Shown one piece after another: positions 17,614 through 25,862 of a DNA stretch of 64,000 bases. Source of the stretch: Geomobilibacter sp964432205 (GTDB lineage: Bacteria; Desulfobacterota; Desulfuromonadia; Geobacterales; DSM-12255); the NCBI GenBank assembly GCA_964432205.1, contig CAYSMK010000015.1, forward strand, positions 1 to 64,000, in the 5' to 3' direction. The stretch's first letter is position 1, and each line of letters begins with the position of its first letter. Under the pieces are notes generated by a model. It saw nothing but the letters and a program-made list of their open reading frames with translations, was not told where the DNA came from and ran no database searches. The position numbers were made by a program, and so were the translations under genes.

Positions 17614-17991
17614 TTATTCGTTCTCTGCCGGGGCAGCTACGGCTTCTGCAGCCGGCTCGGCAGGCGCAGCGGCCTGAACAGCCGGAGCAGCCGGGGTCAC
17701 ATCCTTCTCCAGCTTGACGGTCTGGTAGCGGATGACCCGGTCGTCGATCCTCAGACGCCGCTCCAGTTCGGCAACCATGGTGGCTTCGCCGTCAAAGCGG
17801 AGATACATGTAGCGACCGCGGGCAAGCTTCTGGATCGGGTAGGCCAGCTTGCGCACACCCCAGTCCTCAAGGCGCTTGATGTCGCCCTTCAGGTTGGTGA
17901 TAATCTCCTGAACCTTGGTGCTGAGGGCCTTGCTTTCCTCATCGACCAGGTCCGGCTTGACGATGTAAATCGTCTCGTACATCCTGCTCAT
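17614..17991 (-). CDS. rpsF: 30S ribosomal protein S6
   Basis: A 125-residue S6 with the core MYETIYIVKPDL..., KRLEDWGVRKLAYPI and YMYLRFDG, followed by a 30-residue Ala/Pro/Glu tail. The start at 17991 gives proper spacing to GAGGAGG; an in-frame ATG six bases upstream touches that ribosome site and is unlikely. First gene of the operon, preceded by a structured leader that could carry the S6:S18 autoregulatory element. Confidence 0.97.
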   Translation of the reverse strand: MSRMYETIYIVKPDLVDEESKALSTKVQEIITNLKGDIKRLEDWGVRKLAYPIQKLARGRYMYLRFDGEATMVAELERRLRIDDRVIRYQTVKLEKDVTPAAPAVQAAAPAEPAAEAVAAPAENE

Positions 17992-18004
17992 AAACATCCT
18001 CCTC

Positions 18005-18060
18005 GCGGATTTGTAGCCCCGGGTCCGGCCCGGAGCAAGGAGATGCCGCACTATTGCGGC
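18005..18060 (-). ncRNA. Structured leader of rpsF, candidate S6:S18 binding element
   Basis: Just upstream of rpsF the minus-strand transcript can form a hairpin CTCCGGG/CCCGGGG with a CCG-containing loop, preceded by a second hairpin GCCGC/GCGGC. The known S6:S18 leader motif places a conserved CCG in a similar loop, copying the helix 22 site of 16S rRNA. This is a visual resemblance only. Confidence 0.35.
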
Positions 18061-18338
18061 TTCGTGGAAACGAGATTTTTAGCACAACCGATACGGAAAA
18101 ACAAGGTTTTTTCCGCATCCGTCAGACCGGGAGGCCGCGTCCGCTCCAACTGCCACGATTTGGCTTTTTCCCGGCATGGAAGCCGGTGGCCGACCTCACG
18201 CAGCCGATGCGTCTTGCGGCCCGGGACAGTGGGAATCGCGTCCGTCTCCGCGCCACCGGGCCTCCGTGTCTCACAAAGTACGTTCACCTTCTTTATGATC
18301 ACGCTCACTTTTTGATTGCCCATCCGATCGAAACCAAG
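18061..18338. other. Intergenic region between rpsF and the ferredoxin gene
   Basis: No convincing gene is seen. The segment separates divergent units and must hold the rpsF operon promoter (minus strand). Short open frames on both strands lack ribosome sites. Confidence 0.5.
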
Positions 18339-18360
18339 TATTGTGAGCGCGTTCACAATA
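18339..18360. promoter_or_regulatory. CRP-like palindrome upstream of the ferredoxin-like gene
   Basis: A perfect inverted repeat TATTGTGA-N6-TCACAATA. The inner core TGTGA-N6-TCACA is the textbook spacing of a CRP-family site. It lies 87 bp before the gene at 18447. A Crp/Fnr-family regulator is a natural candidate, though TetR or GntR proteins also use such symmetry. Confidence 0.5.
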
Positions 18361-18446
18361 TCAAGGTCACATCCGCGCCATGACCGACGAGGAGTGGCGC
18401 CTGATCCGCGACCCGTGCATCGCCAGACGCGTCCGAGGAGATACCC

Positions 18447-19298
18447 ATGTGCGAATTCTGTCTGAAACACGGCGAAGGGGAAAAGTGGTACCTGCAGGCG
18501 AAGAACTATTCCGAGGACCTGCTGAGCGACCTTAGGCGGCTGAAATTCCTGGAGCAGTTCGCCGACCCGGCGTGGCGGGAGCGGGAATTCGAGAAGATGG
18601 GAACCGGGTTCGGCCGACTCCGGAGGCTCCCCTGGTTCATCAGGACCCTCTTCAGCCGGATGATCAGCAGCAAGATGAAGAAGGTGCACTTCGGCCAGGT
18701 GGTCCCGATCGAGGATATCGAACAGATCTTCTCCTTCACCAACTCCATCGTCCGGGTGGCCTGCGTCTGCCGGGAATCGAGCCTGGGGGAGGAAAAGCGC
18801 TACTGCTACGGCATCAGCCTTGGCCCCAACGGCGGGAAGCTGCTGGAGATCTTCCAGGCTTTGGAGGAGAAGTTCACCGGCGGGGTCGACGACAACCGGT
18901 TCGAGATGCTCACCCGGGAGGAGGCAATCGCCGCCTTCCGCAGCCATGAACGGGAAGGGCTCTGCCACACGGTCTGGACCTTCCGGACCCCGTTCATCGG
19001 CGGCATCTGCAACTGCGACCGGGCCGACTGCCTGGCCATGCAATCCACGGTCACCCATGCGGTGCCGGTCATGTTCCGGGCCGAGTACGTGGCGGAGGTG
19101 GACGCCGAGGCATGCAGCGGCTGCCGGCAGTGCATGCACCTCTGCCAGTTCGGGGCACTGAGTTACAGCGCCTCCACCCGGAAGACAGTGGTGGATCAGA
19201 TGCACTGCTATGGCTGCGGCATCTGCCGCTCGACCTGCGGGACAAACGCCATCAGGCTGGAAGACCGCGCCGCCTCGCCGGTGGCGCATCTGTGGTGA
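18447..19298 (+). CDS. 4Fe-4S ferredoxin-type protein, unknown partner
   Basis: A 283-residue protein. The C-terminal part has two ferredoxin motifs, CSGCRQCMHLCQFG (residues ~218-231) and CYGCGICRSTCGTN (~252-265), each of the CxxCxxCxxxC type, so two [4Fe-4S] clusters are expected. The N-terminal ~200 residues carry further cysteines, including a starting CEFC and CVCR, CYC and CNCDRADC, which could bind another metal centre; I know no name for this part. No membrane segment or signal is seen. The gene stands alone behind a CRP-like palindrome and ends at a strong terminator. A cytosolic electron-transfer or sensing role is possible; no partner oxidoreductase lies beside it. Confidence 0.75.
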   Translation: MCEFCLKHGEGEKWYLQAKNYSEDLLSDLRRLKFLEQFADPAWREREFEKMGTGFGRLRRLPWFIRTLFSRMISSKMKKVHFGQVVPIEDIEQIFSFTNSIVRVACVCRESSLGEEKRYCYGISLGPNGGKLLEIFQALEEKFTGGVDDNRFEMLTREEAIAAFRSHEREGLCHTVWTFRTPFIGGICNCDRADCLAMQSTVTHAVPVMFRAEYVAEVDAEACSGCRQCMHLCQFGALSYSASTRKTVVDQMHCYGCGICRSTCGTNAIRLEDRAASPVAHLW

Positions 19299-19335
19299 TG
19301 ATGTTGTTCGGCAAGGAGGGGAAACAGGAGTGGAC

Positions 19336-19373
19336 AAAAAAGGGGCAGGCTGCTCGCGCAGACCTGCCCCTTT
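19336..19373. terminator. Bidirectional terminator between the ferredoxin gene and ychF
   Basis: The stem AAAGGGGCAGG/CCTGCCCCTTT is flanked by an A run (T run on the minus strand). It lies between two converging genes. Confidence 0.8.
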
Positions 19374-19395
19374 GCCTTCTGTATCTGAAACGAAA

Positions 19396-20490
19396 TCAGA
19401 CGTTGAACCGGAAGTGCATCACGTCCCCGTCGTTCACCACATACTCTTTGCCTTCCAGCCGCATCAGCCCCTTTTCCTTGGCTCCGGCTTCGCCGCCGGC
19501 AGCGATGAAGTCGGCAAAGGCAATCACCTCGGCCCGGATGAACCCCTTCTCGAAGTCGCTGTGGATGACGCCGGCCGCCTGGGGGGCCTTGGTGCCGACC
19601 GGGATGGTCCAGGCCCGCACCTCTTTCTTGCCGGCCGTGAAGTAGGTGATGAGCCCCAGGAGTTCGTAACCGCTCCTGATAAGGCGGTCGAGCCCCGACT
19701 CCTCCAGCCCCATGCCGGCCAGGAACTCATGCTTCTCATCCCCGTCCAGTTCGGAGATCTCCGCCTCGATCCGGCCGCAGATCGTGACCATCCGGGCACC
19801 TTCGGCAGCGGCAAGTTCCCCGACCTCGGCCACGAACGGATGCTTGCCGTCCAGATCGTCCTCGGCCACGTTGGCCACGTACAGTACCGGCTTGTCGGTC
19901 AAGAGGTGCATGTCGCGCAGGACCAGACTCTCCTCGTCGTTCTCGGCCACGCCGCGGGCCGGCAGCCCCTTTTCCAGCAGCCCCTTGAGCCGCAGGCAGA
20001 ACTCCACCTCATCCTTGGCCTTCTTGTCGCCACTGCGCCCGAGCTTTTCTGCCCGCTGGAGGCGCTTTTCCACCGTGTCCAGGTCGGCCAGGGCCAGCTC
20101 AAGCTGGATCACCTCAATGTCCCGGCGGGGGGCAACACTGCCGTTCACATGCACCACGTTCTCGTCGTCGAAACAGCGGACCACGTGCACAATGGCATCC
20201 ACGGCCCGGATATGGCCGAGGAACTTGTTCCCCAGCCCTTCCCCCTGGCTCGCCCCCTTCACCAGGCCGGCAATGTCGACGAACTCGATGGTGGTCGGCA
20301 GTATCCGTTCCGGGTTCACGATCGCAGCCAACTGATCAAGACGGGGATCAGGGACCTGAACGATCCCCACATTGGGATCGATGGTGCAGAAGGGGTAGTT
20401 GGCCGACTCGGCGCCGGCCGCTGTCAGGGCGTTGAAGATGGTCGACTTTCCCACGTTGGGGAGCCCGACAATGCCGCAGTTGAAACCCAT
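19396..20490 (-). CDS. ychF: Ribosome-binding ATPase YchF
   Basis: A 364-residue Obg-family P-loop protein of the OLA1/YchF branch, which prefers ATP to GTP. The start MGFNCGIVGLPNVGKST is typical. DIAGLVKGASQGEGLG is the switch region, and the usual NKxD is replaced by NVAE in VLYVANVAEDD, which explains the ATP preference. A central coiled coil (about 130-200) and a C-terminal TGS domain (about 280-364, ending VNDGDVMHFRFNV) complete the fold. It binds 70S ribosomes and is linked to stress responses. It is read with pth, rplY and prs in one direction, though about 130 bp separate it from pth. Confidence 0.97.
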   Translation of the reverse strand: MGFNCGIVGLPNVGKSTIFNALTAAGAESANYPFCTIDPNVGIVQVPDPRLDQLAAIVNPERILPTTIEFVDIAGLVKGASQGEGLGNKFLGHIRAVDAIVHVVRCFDDENVVHVNGSVAPRRDIEVIQLELALADLDTVEKRLQRAEKLGRSGDKKAKDEVEFCLRLKGLLEKGLPARGVAENDEESLVLRDMHLLTDKPVLYVANVAEDDLDGKHPFVAEVGELAAAEGARMVTICGRIEAEISELDGDEKHEFLAGMGLEESGLDRLIRSGYELLGLITYFTAGKKEVRAWTIPVGTKAPQAAGVIHSDFEKGFIRAEVIAFADFIAAGGEAGAKEKGLMRLEGKEYVVNDGDVMHFRFNV

Positions 20491-20622
20491 GGTTGTTTCC
20501 TTTTTTATTAGGGACTGGGGACCAGGGACCGGTATAGGCTGAAGACTGATCGGAGTCGGTAACTTGCTTGTGATCAATTCTCGTAATCGCAGTCAAGCCC
20601 TTCCGAGCCCTAAGCCCGATCC

Positions 20623-21198
20623 TTACACAAATTCCTTGTTATTGAACAGGCTCATGGTCTTGGCAACCCCCTCAGTCAGCAGCATCTCCAGCGCATCGAC
20701 GGCCCCGTCCACCAGATGCGGAACACCCTGCATCTCCTGGGGAGTGAAGTTCTGGAGCACGTAGCCGGTGACATCGCCGTGGGCCGGCCGGCCGATGCCG
20801 ATCCTGATCCGGAGGTAGCTGTTGTCACCCAGCTCCTGGGCCAGCGACCGCAGGCCATTGTGGCCGCCGTGACCACCACCCTCCTTCACCTTGAGGCTGC
20901 CAAAGGGGATGTCCAGGTCGTCATGGATGACTATCAGGTCTGCCGGAGTGAGCTTGTGGAAGCGGAGTGCCTCGGCCACCGCACGCCCGGAGAGGTTCAT
21001 GAAGGTCTGGGGTTTGAGGAGCAGCAGTCGGTGCCCGCGGTAGTTCCCTTCGCCGTACAGCCCGGAAAAGGACTTGCGCGTAACACCGATCCCGGCCAGA
21101 CCGGAAAAGCGGTCCAAAACTATGAAACCCGCGTTGTGGCGGGTCCATAAATATTTGGGGCCGGGATTCCCCAGCCCCACGATCAGTTTTGTTGCCAT
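20623..21198 (-). CDS. pth: Peptidyl-tRNA hydrolase
   Basis: A 191-residue Pth that releases tRNA from prematurely dropped peptidyl-tRNA. The catalytic residues are all visible: Asn in GLGNPGPKY, His in TRHNAGF, Asp in VIHDDLDIP and Asn in GGHGGHNGLRS. ATG 21198 is the family start; the open frame extends upstream without homology. It follows rplY by 22 bp and is probably co-transcribed with it, the common rplY-pth pairing. Confidence 0.97.
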   Translation of the reverse strand: MATKLIVGLGNPGPKYLWTRHNAGFIVLDRFSGLAGIGVTRKSFSGLYGEGNYRGHRLLLLKPQTFMNLSGRAVAEALRFHKLTPADLIVIHDDLDIPFGSLKVKEGGGHGGHNGLRSLAQELGDNSYLRIRIGIGRPAHGDVTGYVLQNFTPQEMQGVPHLVDGAVDALEMLLTEGVAKTMSLFNNKEFV

Positions 21199-21220
21199 GA
21201 CGTATCGGTCCTGCGAAAGA

Positions 21221-21805
21221 CTAGGCCTCCGCTGCGGCCTCTTCCTTGGCGCGGCCGAGGATGGCGACAACCGAAGCCCTGACATCATCGAGGGCCTTTA
21301 CGCCGGCAGGGAGCTGCAGCTCGCCCACATGGATGGAATGGCCGAGGGTGAGTTCGGTTACGTCCACATCGATATGCTCCGGTATGGCAGTGGGCAGACA
21401 CTCGATCTGCAGCTTGTGGAGGGCCTGGTCCAGCAGACCGCCGTCCTTGACCCCCTTGGCACTGCCGACGACCCGGATGGAAACCTCAACCTTGACCTTC
21501 TCGTCAAGAGCGATCTTGTGAAAGTCCACATGACGGAGAGAGCCCTTGATCGCTTCGCGGTTGATGTCGGCAACGATCACTACCGTCCCGTTCAGGGCAC
21601 CGCCACCCTGCAGGGTGATCAGGGTGTTCTGCCCGCCTTCGCCGGCAACGGCCGCGAAGAACTCCTTGGCGTTGACACTAACGGCAACAGGCTCGATACC
21701 CTTGCCGTACACCACGGCCGGGGCAAGCCCCTGTATCCTGAGCTGACGGGAAATCCCCTTACCGGTCTTGTCGCGCAGTTCGATATTCAGTTGTTTCTGT
21801 TCCAT
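21221..21805 (-). CDS. rplY: 50S ribosomal protein L25/general stress protein Ctc
   Basis: A 194-residue long-form L25 (CTC type). The N-terminal L25 domain binds 5S rRNA, and a C-terminal TL5-like beta domain follows from about residue 95. Start MEQKQLNIELRDKTGKG is typical, and the chain ends in an acidic Ala/Glu tail. It lies between prs and pth, the usual position in this genus, and is about 60 bp downstream of prs. Confidence 0.95.
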   Translation of the reverse strand: MEQKQLNIELRDKTGKGISRQLRIQGLAPAVVYGKGIEPVAVSVNAKEFFAAVAGEGGQNTLITLQGGGALNGTVVIVADINREAIKGSLRHVDFHKIALDEKVKVEVSIRVVGSAKGVKDGGLLDQALHKLQIECLPTAIPEHIDVDVTELTLGHSIHVGELQLPAGVKALDDVRASVVAILGRAKEEAAAEA

Positions 21806-21865
21806 TATTATGTGCCCCCACTCGGTGGAAATTTGCTGCGTATTGGTACGGCTAAGGCCCGGGCC

Positions 21866-22813
21866 CTAAACAAAGAGGGAACTGACCGATTCGTCTTCGT
21901 GTATGCGCCGGATGGCTTCGGCAAGGAGATCGGCAACGCTCAGCACCGTGATCTTCTGGGTAGCGGCAGCTTTATCGCCCAACGGGACCGTGTCGGTGAT
22001 GATCACTTCCTGAATGGCCGAACCGTTAATCCGCTCGATGGCCGGACCGGAAAGAACCCCGTGGGTGGCACAGGCAAAAATGGCGGTGGCGCCATGCTCC
22101 TTCAGGGCTGTGGCTGCATGGGTAAGGGTTCCGGCCGTATCGATCATGTCGTCCAGGATGACGGCCACCTTGCCACGCACGTCGCCGATCAGATGCATCA
22201 CCTCGGCCACGTTCGGCGCAGTACGCCGCTTGTCAATCACCGCCAGGGTGCAGTTCAGACGCTTGGCAAAGGCCCGTGCCCGCTCGGTGCCGCCGGCATC
22301 GGGAGAAACCATCACGATCCCATCGCCGTCGGTGAACCGCTTGCGTAGATGTTCCAGGATGACCGGCGCGGCGTAGAGGTTGTCCACCGGAATATTGAAG
22401 AACCCCTGGATCTGGCCGGCATGCAGATCAACGGTGACCACCCGGTCGGCACCGGAGGTGGTTACCAGGTCGGCCACCAGCTTGGAGGTGATCGGCGTGC
22501 GGGGGGCTGCCTTGCGGTCCTGTCGGGCATACCCGTAGTACGGGATCACGGCGGTTATGGTATCGGCGGATGCCCGCTTCAGGGCGTCCATCATGATCAG
22601 TAGTTCCATCAGGTTGTTGTTGGTCGGATTGCAGGTGGACTGGATGATGTAGACATCCCGCCCCCGCACATTCTCGCCAATCTCAACCATGATCTCGCCG
22701 TCGGAAAAGGTCCGCACCTTTGCCGTGCCGAGGGCAAGCCCCAGACTGGTGCAGATTTTTTCTGCCAGGCCAGGATTGGAATTACCGGAAAAAATTTTTA
22801 TCCTGTCGTGCAT
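21866..22813 (-). CDS. prs: Ribose-phosphate pyrophosphokinase (PRPP synthase)
   Basis: Makes PRPP from ribose 5-phosphate and ATP for purine, pyrimidine, histidine and NAD synthesis. With ATG 22813 it is 315 residues, the standard class I length. Motifs present: KIFSGNSNPGLAEKI at the start, YARQDRKAAPRTPIT, DLHAGQIQGFF, VSPDAGGTERA and the PRPP loop VILDDMIDTAGT. An in-frame TTG four codons earlier is possible. In relatives, prs directly follows ispE and tRNA-Gln; here about 8 kb of other DNA separates them. Confidence 0.97.
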   Translation of the reverse strand: MHDRIKIFSGNSNPGLAEKICTSLGLALGTAKVRTFSDGEIMVEIGENVRGRDVYIIQSTCNPTNNNLMELLIMMDALKRASADTITAVIPYYGYARQDRKAAPRTPITSKLVADLVTTSGADRVVTVDLHAGQIQGFFNIPVDNLYAAPVILEHLRKRFTDGDGIVMVSPDAGGTERARAFAKRLNCTLAVIDKRRTAPNVAEVMHLIGDVRGKVAVILDDMIDTAGTLTHAATALKEHGATAIFACATHGVLSGPAIERINGSAIQEVIITDTVPLGDKAAATQKITVLSVADLLAEAIRRIHEDESVSSLFV

Positions 22814-22992
22814 CGCAACCGCCAAGAGAAAGGCCCGCTGCCGGGCCGGAATGTGCTGCGGAGTGGTTGAGGAGAATCAACGGACTCCCTCTGGGAAATC
22901 AGTTTTTTACCTTACAGGCAACCTAAAGTCAACAAGAAAAACAGACCGTTTGAGCGGGCAAGGCTCCTGATCGTCCTGGCGAGACAGGCGCT

Positions 22993-23030
22993 CCCACTAT
23001 GCCTCCACTATGCCTCCACTATGTCTCCAC
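22993..23030. repeat. Three tandem 11-bp repeats
   Basis: The unit CCACTATGCCT occurs three times in a row (last copy CCACTATGTCT), between prs and the lipoprotein gene. Function unknown. Confidence 0.7.
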
Positions 23031-23051
23031 GACGCCGTAATCGGGGGGAGT

Positions 23052-23540
23052 TCAGCCGTTGTCCGCCGGCGCTGCCCCTATCAGCCCCAGGTCGAACTTG
23101 AGCTCTTTGGGCAGATTCGAGGTGGGATAATTTGCAAACACCCAGCCATGGTACAGCTCTTTATCACCCTGATAGATCCTGATTTCTACAGCGGGATTTT
23201 TGGTTTCGTTCGACTTGGAGGTGAGATTGATCCCCTCCATGACGAAGTGGGGAAAAAAGTTGAGCACCTTGATGGAGAGGTCGGAACCCGGAACGCTCAG
23301 GGTTGAGCCGATATCAACGGAATACGTCTGCACCTTGTCGCCCTGTTTCTCCTTAAGGGCAAGCGTGACCCCCTTCCACTTCCCCTTTATCTTCTCCGGG
23401 ACCTTGACCACGGTCTCCTTTTTGACTACCGTGCCCTCCGACGGCTTGGCCGGTTCGGTCTTGTCTTCCTTCTTCGCACAGCCGACCATGACCAGCGGGA
23501 TAACCAGGGCAACCGCCAATACCAGTTTCAACGATTTCAT
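23052..23540 (-). CDS. Lipoprotein, DUF2155-like
   Basis: A 162-residue lipoprotein. The signal peptide ends in VMVGC with lipidated Cys21, followed by a Lys/Glu/Pro linker and a beta-rich domain from about residue 45. That domain (KGVTLALKEKQGDKV..., SIKVLNFFPHFVMEG) resembles DUF2155, a small exported family whose members control a ligand-like core. ATG 23540 has AAGGAG at 9 bp; the open frame upstream is not expected to be used. It sits between prs and the displaced tRNA end at 23614, and probably marks the last native gene before the island. Function unknown. Confidence 0.75.
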   Translation of the reverse strand: MKSLKLVLAVALVIPLVMVGCAKKEDKTEPAKPSEGTVVKKETVVKVPEKIKGKWKGVTLALKEKQGDKVQTYSVDIGSTLSVPGSDLSIKVLNFFPHFVMEGINLTSKSNETKNPAVEIRIYQGDKELYHGWVFANYPTSNLPKELKFDLGLIGAAPADNG

Positions 23541-23569
23541 CCGCAAATCTCCTTGCCGAAGATGACAAC

Positions 23570-23603
23570 AAAAAGGCACTGAAGCCGTTTAGGCCCAGTG
23601 CCT
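23570..23603 (-). terminator. Terminator beside the displaced tRNA end
   Basis: The stem AGGCACTG/CAGTGCCT (23574-23581 with 23596-23603) is followed by a T run on the minus strand. It lies immediately downstream of the tRNA-Gln fragment on that strand, as expected for the original tRNA terminator. Confidence 0.7.
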
Positions 23604-23613
23604 GGTGTGAGTG

Positions 23614-23638
23614 TGGCTGGGGTGACAGGATTCGAACC
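23614..23638 (-). other. Partial duplicate of the tRNA-Gln 3' end (candidate att site)
   Basis: A 25-bp copy of the CCA end, acceptor strand and T arm of the tRNA-Gln at 30859-30933, with one mismatch (A for C) in the acceptor/T junction. Homology stops abruptly after GGATTCGAACC. It is in the same orientation as the intact tRNA, so the two form direct repeats around 7.2 kb, the usual signature of integration at a tRNA 3' end. Confidence 0.8.
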
Positions 23639-23767
23639 GTTAGTAGGTGAAAAAACCGACCGACGAGCATACCCACCCTACCCATACCGTCCTTTGTGGC
23701 GGGGAATAAGATACGCCTAGATAAAGGAAAAGTCACCCATTTCTGTGTAGCGAGGTTTGATATTGTT

Positions 23768-23908
23768 GATCGGTTTCCAACCTTGACCCTCTACCGGCGC
23801 TGAACCGTGACCCACTGGCACCGTAACAGCTTGATTCATTGATGACAACACCTTTAGTGGAGCAGCCTTGGGCGCCGATTAGGGGTCAAAATTCGACGCC
23901 GCTTCACA
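23768..23908. repeat. 141-bp direct repeat, left copy
   Basis: About 85% identical by eye to 30588-30728 in the same orientation. Read on the minus strand, both copies keep an open frame with NQAVTV-x-VGHGSAPV and QGWKPI, and several differences are synonymous. This suggests a remnant of one protein-coding end. I cannot name the parent element; a decayed transposable element is plausible. The rest of 23639-23990 holds no gene that I can support. Confidence 0.75.
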
Positions 23909-23990
23909 TCACATGCACCATAATTGCCCAGACCGGATACGAGTCGTGTTCTTACTTGACCCGGAACAGGTACCCTTACAAACAAGGCCA

Positions 23991-24165
23991 CTATTGGTAG
24001 AACTTGCCGTAGGAACAAAAGACACAACAGTCTCCCTGCTTGGGACTCAAAATCCCAGAGCAAGAACGACATTCATAGAAATACTGGCGTGCATCCGTCG
24101 GCATGGTAACAGTATCCCGTGAGCCGCATTTCGAGCATGATGGTGGATTCAGATAAGACGTCCAT
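23991..24165 (-). pseudogene. Frameshifted small GDCCVxC-type cysteine protein
   Basis: ATG 24165 follows AGGAG at 7 bp and reads MDVLSESTI, then the frame is lost. One base later the frame continues as CSKCGSRDTVTMPTDA, YFYECRSCSG and GDCCVFCSYG, ending at a stop. The family I recall is about 65 residues, has CxxC pairs and the GDCCVxC motif, and occurs near mercury and arsenic genes. The expected C-terminal CPPIQ is missing, probably through a second indel. A one-base sequencing error would restore most of the gene. It is directly upstream of the disulfide oxidoreductase only in map order; that gene lies on the same strand before it. Confidence 0.6.
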
Positions 24166-24186
24166 GTTGTAGCTCCTGTGACTGCG

Positions 24187-25713
24187 CTATCTTCGCTGCC
24201 ATTTCAGCCAGCCGCCCAGCACCTTCTTCACAAACGGTGTCAGCCGCGTCCGGTTATAGGCGTCGGCCACCCGCTTGATGACCTCGGCCTGGGTCGGATA
24301 GGGGTGGATCGTCCTGCCTATGGCCGAGATTCCCAGTCCGTTGGTGATGGCCAGTGAGAACTCGTTGATCATCTCTCCGGCGTGACGGGCGACGATGGTG
24401 GCCCCGAGAATCTTGTCCGTACCCTTACGCAGGTGAACACGAGTGAAACCCTCCGCCTCGCCGTCGAGCACGGCCCGATCGATATCGGAAAGCGGTACGG
24501 TCAGCGTGTGCACCTCGATCCCCTTCTCGACGGCATCCCGTTCGTACATCCCCACATGGGCGATCTCCGGGTCGGTATAGGTGCACCAGGGAATGGTCAG
24601 GGCCGATGTTTTCTGCCGCCCCATGAACAGGGCATTGGCGATCAGGATGCGGGCCAGGGCATCGGCGGTGTGGGTGAACTTGTAAGGGGAGCAGATGTCG
24701 CCGGCGGCATAGACGCGCGGATTCGTGGTGTTGAGCAGTTCGTTTACCGTGACCCCCTGTTTCGGATCGTAAGCGATCCCCGCCGCTTCGAGGTTCAGTC
24801 CCTCAACGTTCGGTGCCCGGCCGATGCCGACCAGCATTTCGTCGACGACAAGTTCCAGTGTGTTTCCATCCTGCTCCACACGGATCAACTTTTCGTTCCC
24901 CTTCCGAGCCACCTGAAGGATCTTCGCCTGCAGGCAGAGTTCGACCCCGTCCCTCACCATGGCCTGCTGGACGATTTCGGCAGCATCGGCGTCTTCCCGC
25001 GAGAGGAGGTGCCCTACGTATTCGATGACGGTGACCCTGCTGCCGAAACGGGCGAAGGCCTGTGCCAGTTCACAGCCAATCGGCCCCCCACCGATAACGG
25101 CAAGACGGGTTGGCAGCTCGGTCAGGGAAAATACCGTCTCGTTGGTCAGATACCCGGCCTCTGCAATCCCCGGGATGGGGGGGGCATTGGCCCGCGCCCC
25201 GGTGCAGACGGCACAGCGCTGGAAGAAGAGCCTCTTGCCCTCCACCTCGACACAATCCGGTCCGGAAAAGCTGCCCTGGCCGATAAAAACGTCAATCCCC
25301 AGTTCGTCGCGGAAGCGGCGGGCCGAGTCGTGGTGGCTGATCTCGGCGCGCAACCGGCGCATCCGCTCCATGGCTGCTCCGAAATCGAAACCGATCCCGT
25401 CACCATGTCGCACACCGAACTCACCTCCGGCCCGGGCATCGAAAATTGCCCTGGAGGCACGGATCACCCCCTTCGAAGGGACACACCCCACGTTCAGGCA
25501 GTCCCCCCCCATGAGGTGGCGCTCGATGAGGGCCACCCTCGCCCCCAGTCCGGCGGCCCCGGCCGCGGTTACCAGGCCGGCCGTGCCGGCGCCGATCACC
25601 ACCAGGTTGTAGCGTCCAGCCGGCTCCGGATTGACCCAGTCCGGGGGGTGGACGTTGGCGACCAGGGTTTCGTTATAGGCATCATGCGGAAGCAGTTCGG
25701 GAATTGTCGACAT
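24187..25713 (-). CDS. FAD-dependent pyridine nucleotide-disulfide oxidoreductase (MerA-like, not MerA)
   Basis: A 508-residue flavoprotein. The FAD motif VVIGAGTAGLVTAAGAAGLG is near residue 47, the redox disulfide is in GGDCLNVGCVPSKG, the NAD(P) motif is VIGGGPIGCELAQAFARFG, and the second FAD motif is YAAGDIC. The dimerisation domain has THPYPT-like IHPYPTQAEV. MerA proteins have a vicinal Cys pair at the extreme C-terminus and often an N-terminal HMA domain; neither is here (it ends WLKWQRR). Mercuric reduction is therefore doubtful. Similar proteins are annotated mercuric reductase in arsenosugar-type gene sets, and this gene lies beside an ArsM-like methyltransferase and DUF547. ATG 25713 has AAGGAGTGG upstream. 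Confidence 0.85.
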   Translation of the reverse strand: MSTIPELLPHDAYNETLVANVHPPDWVNPEPAGRYNLVVIGAGTAGLVTAAGAAGLGARVALIERHLMGGDCLNVGCVPSKGVIRASRAIFDARAGGEFGVRHGDGIGFDFGAAMERMRRLRAEISHHDSARRFRDELGIDVFIGQGSFSGPDCVEVEGKRLFFQRCAVCTGARANAPPIPGIAEAGYLTNETVFSLTELPTRLAVIGGGPIGCELAQAFARFGSRVTVIEYVGHLLSREDADAAEIVQQAMVRDGVELCLQAKILQVARKGNEKLIRVEQDGNTLELVVDEMLVGIGRAPNVEGLNLEAAGIAYDPKQGVTVNELLNTTNPRVYAAGDICSPYKFTHTADALARILIANALFMGRQKTSALTIPWCTYTDPEIAHVGMYERDAVEKGIEVHTLTVPLSDIDRAVLDGEAEGFTRVHLRKGTDKILGATIVARHAGEMINEFSLAITNGLGISAIGRTIHPYPTQAEVIKRVADAYNRTRLTPFVKKVLGGWLKWQRR

Positions 25714-25758
25714 GGTTGCCACTCCTTTTCCGGGAATTGTCGTCAATCGCTGTCACCC

Positions 25759-25838
25759 TCAACCGGACATGCGGTTCAGCAGCAGAAAGATGATGGCACC
25801 AAGGAGCGCCGCCACCGGCAACGAGGGTCATTGGTCAT
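25759..25838 (-). pseudogene. Tiny broken single-helix membrane peptide
   Basis: After GAGAGGAG, an ATG at 25838 reads MTNDP; one base further the frame continues as LPVAALLGAIIFLLLNRMSG and stops. A one-base change would give a 26-residue single-span peptide. It may be a decayed small membrane protein or the end of a larger lost gene. Evidence is limited to hydrophobicity and the ribosome-site-like sequence. Confidence 0.3.
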
Positions 25839-25862
25839 CTCCTCTCAGGCATGACAGATGAT

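Noticed and set aside
24187..25713. Mercuric reductase MerA
   Set aside because: The C-terminal vicinal cysteines needed for Hg(II) delivery are absent and no mer genes adjoin it.
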